The notes under the pieces: model-generated
What the model was told of the DNA's origin: nothing
The model's input: only the letters and a program-made list of their open reading frames with translations
Database searches by the model: none
Translations under genes and position numbers: made by a program
From: Anaerolineales bacterium
GTDB taxonomy: Bacteria; Chloroflexota; Anaerolineae; Anaerolineales; UBA6663
DNA: 8,939 nt
NCBI GenBank assembly: GCA_016789245.1
Contig: JAEURM010000064.1
Span: 1 to 8,939 of the forward strand
Reading direction: 5' to 3'
Part shown: piece by piece, positions 6,924-8,939 of the stretch
How positions within the stretch are numbered: position 1 is the first letter of the stretch
Layout of the letters: each line of letters opens with the position of its first letter

Positions 6924-6929
6924 TCCTTC
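6924..6929 (-). promoter_or_regulatory. Shine-Dalgarno sequence of the response regulator gene
   Basis: GAAGGA on the minus strand stands six bases before the ATG at 6917 and decides this start against longer in-frame alternatives. It is the clearest ribosome binding site in the window; the operon's first gene has none and appears leaderless. Confidence 0.75.
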
Positions 6930-6937
6930 GTAAGCCG

Positions 6938-7906
6938 TTACGGTTGCGTGACGGCACCCGTTTGCGGGTTGAGCCACCACTCTGCCCCTGTTTTATCATG
7001 CACTTGCACTTTATCCAACTCCGGCCAAGCCTGCGCCATAAAACCTTGCGTAGGGCTTTCTAAAATAATCTCAGTTTCGCCGGTGCTAAGGAGCCCAGTG
7101 ATGAGTAAGGTGTTTTCTGGCGCAAACGGTGGTGAGCAGAAATTGAGCCAAATGTTTAAGAGCATCCCGCTTCCATCCGGCGCCCAGAGTGCTGGCCCAA
7201 GGCTGTATTCTGTTTGCGCCGTGAGGGCTGGAGGCAGAGAGATGGGCGTTTCAGTTTGGGAAGTAAAGTTGAAGAGCACCAAACCGCCCGCGCCAAAAGG
7301 CCGATAAAGGGCTTGGGTTTCATCGGGCGTGAGGCCCAGCAAAAAACCTGTGCTTGTGAGAATTTGTTTAGTTTCGCCGGTGTGCAAATCTGCCCGCCAT
7401 AAACCGATGTTACTGCTCAACCCTTGGCAACCATCTGGCATGGCGGCGTAAGTAAAGTACAGCCGCTCACCGTCTTCACTCCAGCGCAAAGGCATGTAAC
7501 GGCCAACGCCAAGCCCATAATTTTCCCACTGCTCAATTAATTTCCATTCCACCGCGCCGTTGGCCACCACCACTTTTACGTACTGGGCCTCGCTTGTGGG
7601 TGAGCACGCTGTGGCCACTGGGTCTGAGGTGGCAATGGTCAACGTCCATTGGCCGTTGGGCGAAGTTTCGGTGCTTGGCTCAAACGATAAATTGGGCGTG
7701 GGCCAAGCCGCGCACGGCGTGGGCGTGGGTTCCAACGTGGCCGTAGCGGTGGGTGGATGCGTGGGTTCAGTTGTGGCGGTGGCCATTTGGCTCGGCGCTA
7801 GCGTAGGCTCTGGTGCAGGCGTTTGTGTGGGCGGCACGCTAGCCGGTTGGCACGCCGCTGAAAACATAGCCAAAGCCAGCAAAGTAGAGAGGGTTCGTGT
7901 GTTCAT
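6938..7906 (-). CDS. Thr/Pro-stalked lipoprotein with propeller-like repeats
   Basis: A 322-residue secreted protein, first gene of the operon. The N-terminus is a lipoprotein-type signal: a short basic region, a hydrophobic core (about 6-15), and Ser-Ala-Ala-Cys with Cys19 as the likely lipidated residue. Serine at -3 is not the usual Leu/Val, so the lipobox is slightly atypical. A Thr/Pro/Ala stalk (about 20-64) lifts the remaining domain off the membrane. That domain contains weak PD40-like turns (SPNGQW, WSEDGERLYF, LTPDETQALY, WAPDGSGMLL), suggesting a divergent beta-propeller. Four cysteines after the lipobox could form disulfides. No enzyme motif is recognised. It shares its overall plan with the propeller gene at the operon's other end, so the two may be related parts of one envelope assembly tied to the two-component system. 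The ATG at 7906 lies six bases behind a -10 box, so the mRNA is probably leaderless. Confidence 0.85.
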   Translation of the reverse strand: MNTRTLSTLLALAMFSAACQPASVPPTQTPAPEPTLAPSQMATATTEPTHPPTATATLEPTPTPCAAWPTPNLSFEPSTETSPNGQWTLTIATSDPVATACSPTSEAQYVKVVVANGAVEWKLIEQWENYGLGVGRYMPLRWSEDGERLYFTYAAMPDGCQGLSSNIGLWRADLHTGETKQILTSTGFLLGLTPDETQALYRPFGAGGLVLFNFTSQTETPISLPPALTAQTEYSLGPALWAPDGSGMLLNIWLNFCSPPFAPENTLLITGLLSTGETEIILESPTQGFMAQAWPELDKVQVHDKTGAEWWLNPQTGAVTQP

Positions 7907-7912
7907 ACGCTC

Positions 7913-7941
7913 ACTATAAAATTTCGCGCGCCCAGAATCAA
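7913..7941 (-). promoter_or_regulatory. Promoter of the lipoprotein/two-component operon (leaderless)
   Basis: On the minus strand TTGATT (7941-7936) and TATAGT (7918-7913) are separated by 17 bases, a good sigma-70-type arrangement. Only six bases separate the -10 box from the ATG at 7906, so transcription should begin at or within a base or two of the start codon. Confidence 0.72.
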
Positions 7942-7946
7942 TGAAA

Positions 7947-7964
7947 TGTTACGGCTTGGTAACA
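7947..7964. promoter_or_regulatory. Candidate operator, TGTTAC-N6-GTAACA
   Basis: A perfect 6-bp inverted repeat with a six-base spacer lies between the two divergent promoters, just upstream of the minus-strand -35 box and over the region where the plus-strand -35 would fall. A further TTACG at 7969-7973 repeats TTACG at 7949-7953 exactly 20 bases (two helical turns) away. The position fits shared control of both transcripts. The binding protein is unknown; the operon's own regulator is one candidate. Confidence 0.45.
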
Positions 7965-7983
7965 CACATTACGAGGCCTGAAC

Positions 7984-7989
7984 TATACT
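7984..7989 (+). promoter_or_regulatory. -10 box for the plus-strand gene at 7996 (leaderless)
   Basis: TATACT is followed after six bases by the GTG start at 7996, the same spacing as on the opposite strand. No good -35 hexamer is found at 16-18 bases; TTGGTA (7956-7961) is 22 bases away. The promoter may need an activator or be weak. Confidence 0.5.
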
Positions 7990-7995
7990 GCCCGC

Positions 7996-8679
7996 GTGGC
8001 CCCGCGCAGTATTGGCACATTACGTGAAACGCCCCTCCACGCCGCCCTCAAGCAACATTTGGCGCAACCAGCAGACCAACTAGAAGTGACGGTGGATGGT
8101 TTTGTGGCGGATATTTTGCGTGGCCAGCAAGTGCTGGAAGTGCAAACGCAGAACTTTGCCGCCTTCCGCCGCAAACTGGCGCACTTGTTAGAGCGGCGGC
8201 CCGTGTGCGTGATTCATCCCATCGCGCTGGAAAAGTGGGTGGTGAATGTGAACGCGCGTGGCACGGTGATGAGCCGCCGCAAATCCCCTCAGCGCGGCAC
8301 GGCGTGGGAAATTTTTGCGGAGTTGGTGAGCGTGGCGGAACTGGCCACGCATCCCAACTTTAGCCTGCAAGTATGTTTGGTGCGGGAGGAGGAAGTGCGC
8401 GTGCGCACACGTAAACGGCGGCGCTGGGGCCGCACCCACCGCGTAGCAGAGCGGCGTTTGTTGGAAGTGGTGGAAACTATTTTTCTGGCCGCCCTGGCAG
8501 ATTACGTACGCTTTTTACCAGACGCTTTGCCGGAGCCGTTTACTAGCACCGAGTTAGCCAAAGCTTTGCGCCAACCGGTGTGGCTGGCACAGAAGATGAC
8601 GTACTGCTTGCGCAAAATGGGCGTGCTCAGCGTGGCCGGCAAACGCCGTGGCGCGTGGCTGTATGCGCGAGCGGTGTAG
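7996..8679 (+). CDS. Uncharacterised protein with PD-(D/E)XK-nuclease-like N-terminus and C-terminal winged helix
   Basis: A 227-residue protein that I recognise only as a conserved hypothetical. Residues 9-66 resemble the core of the PD-(D/E)XK nuclease fold: a helix containing Glu11, a strand with Asp34 and Asp39 (VDGFVADI), and after eight residues a strand with Glu48-Val-Gln50 (LEVQT), followed by a helix. The catalytic Lys would be replaced by Gln, a known variant in some families of this superfamily. Residues about 135-149 are strongly basic and could touch nucleic acid. Residues about 182-227 look like a winged helix (TSTELAKAL, then an LRKMGVL recognition-type helix and a basic wing). 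A DNA-acting role is therefore plausible, but activity is not shown. The GTG at 7996 is the first usual start in the open frame and lies six bases behind a -10 box. It is transcribed divergently from the two-component operon. There is no signal peptide or membrane helix. Confidence 0.8.
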   Translation: MAPRSIGTLRETPLHAALKQHLAQPADQLEVTVDGFVADILRGQQVLEVQTQNFAAFRRKLAHLLERRPVCVIHPIALEKWVVNVNARGTVMSRRKSPQRGTAWEIFAELVSVAELATHPNFSLQVCLVREEEVRVRTRKRRRWGRTHRVAERRLLEVVETIFLAALADYVRFLPDALPEPFTSTELAKALRQPVWLAQKMTYCLRKMGVLSVAGKRRGAWLYARAV

Positions 8680-8684
8680 CACGT

Positions 8685-8705
8685 TTTGAGCGGTTGCCTC
8701 TCAAA
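8685..8705. terminator. Possible small bidirectional terminator between convergent genes
   Basis: TTTGAG (8685-8690) and CTCAAA (8700-8705) can pair around a nine-base loop in the 27-base gap between the convergent stop codons. The stem is short and AT-rich, so this is weak. Confidence 0.25.
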
Positions 8706-8706
8706 C

Positions 8707-8939
8707 TCAATAGGTTTTTGTTTCAACCACCTCGGCAATTTCTGTTTTCGGATTCATCATAATCGTTCCTTCCACACGCGCCCACACGGCCCGCATGGCG
8801 TTCAACAACGCTTCCGCATCGCTCGCCGTATCAAACTCAAGGTTGATGGTCACATAATTGGGGTTATCCACACGGCGCAGAATTTGATACCGGCGCACCT
8901 TCAACTGCTCCCGCCCAACTGGGTCACTATCAAACGCCC
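8707..8939 (-). CDS. Conserved hypothetical protein, C-terminal part (5' end outside window)
   Basis: The last 76 residues of a minus-strand gene whose frame stays open to the right edge; the TTG at 8904 could be read as a start, but the upstream codons (ending DPVGREQ) continue naturally, so the gene is treated as truncated by the window. The visible part has a beta-alpha pattern: a strand around RRYQILR, a strand around YVTINLEF, then an amphipathic helix (SDAEALLNAMRAVW) and a final strand. This resembles a ferredoxin-like or dimeric alpha/beta-barrel small protein, but no catalytic residue stands out and I cannot name a function. I recall similar short proteins annotated as hypothetical in environmental bacteria. 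It ends with TGA 27 bases from the convergent nuclease-like gene. Confidence 0.75.
   Translation of the reverse strand, partial: AFDSDPVGREQLKVRRYQILRRVDNPNYVTINLEFDTASDAEALLNAMRAVWARVEGTIMMNPKTEIAEVVETKTY

Noticed and set aside
6918..6980. Longer N-terminus for the response regulator (21 extra residues)
   Set aside because: It would overlap the lipoprotein's 3' end, add residues unlike the family N-terminus, and ignore the good Shine-Dalgarno placed for the ATG at 6917.

Overview
The window looks like a chromosomal stretch of a moderately GC-rich bacterium, most likely a member of the Chloroflexota (Anaerolineae-like). This rests on the Thr/Pro-rich stalks that join membrane anchors to beta-propellers, on start codons sitting directly behind -10 boxes, and on two uncharacterised proteins whose style I associate with that phylum. 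The phylum call is inference, because no rRNA or marker gene is present.

Layout from left to right. (1) Positions 1-341 hold the 3' end of a plus-strand dTDP-glucose 4,6-dehydratase gene, closed by a clear rho-independent terminator. (2) Positions 483-3926 hold a very large hybrid sensor histidine kinase: four membrane helices, three PAS domains, HisKA, HATPase, a decayed receiver, an intact receiver and an Hpt domain. (3) Positions 3927-4154 lie between convergent genes and carry a REP-like palindromic element and a short 9-mer repeat. (4) From 7906 down to 4155 runs a four-gene minus-strand operon: lipoprotein, OmpR-type response regulator, two-helix histidine kinase, and a membrane-anchored TolB/PD40 beta-propeller. 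A perfect 17-bp hairpin made of degenerate heptamers lies between regulator and kinase. (5) Positions 7907-7995 form a compact divergent promoter region with a TGTTAC-N6-GTAACA inverted repeat. (6) Positions 7996-8679 hold a plus-strand gene for an uncharacterised protein with a PD-(D/E)XK-nuclease-like pattern and a probable C-terminal winged helix. (7) The right edge holds the 3' part of a convergent minus-strand gene of unknown function.

How the genes may work together: the minus-strand operon reads as a two-component system whose kinase has almost no extracytoplasmic domain of its own and is co-transcribed with two surface-anchored proteins that have propeller-like repeats. Those two proteins are plausible accessory sensors or envelope-monitoring partners. 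The hybrid kinase is a separate phosphorelay; its output regulator is not in the window. Of the possibly undescribed material, the accessory-propeller two-component operon and the divergently transcribed nuclease-like protein deserve the most attention.
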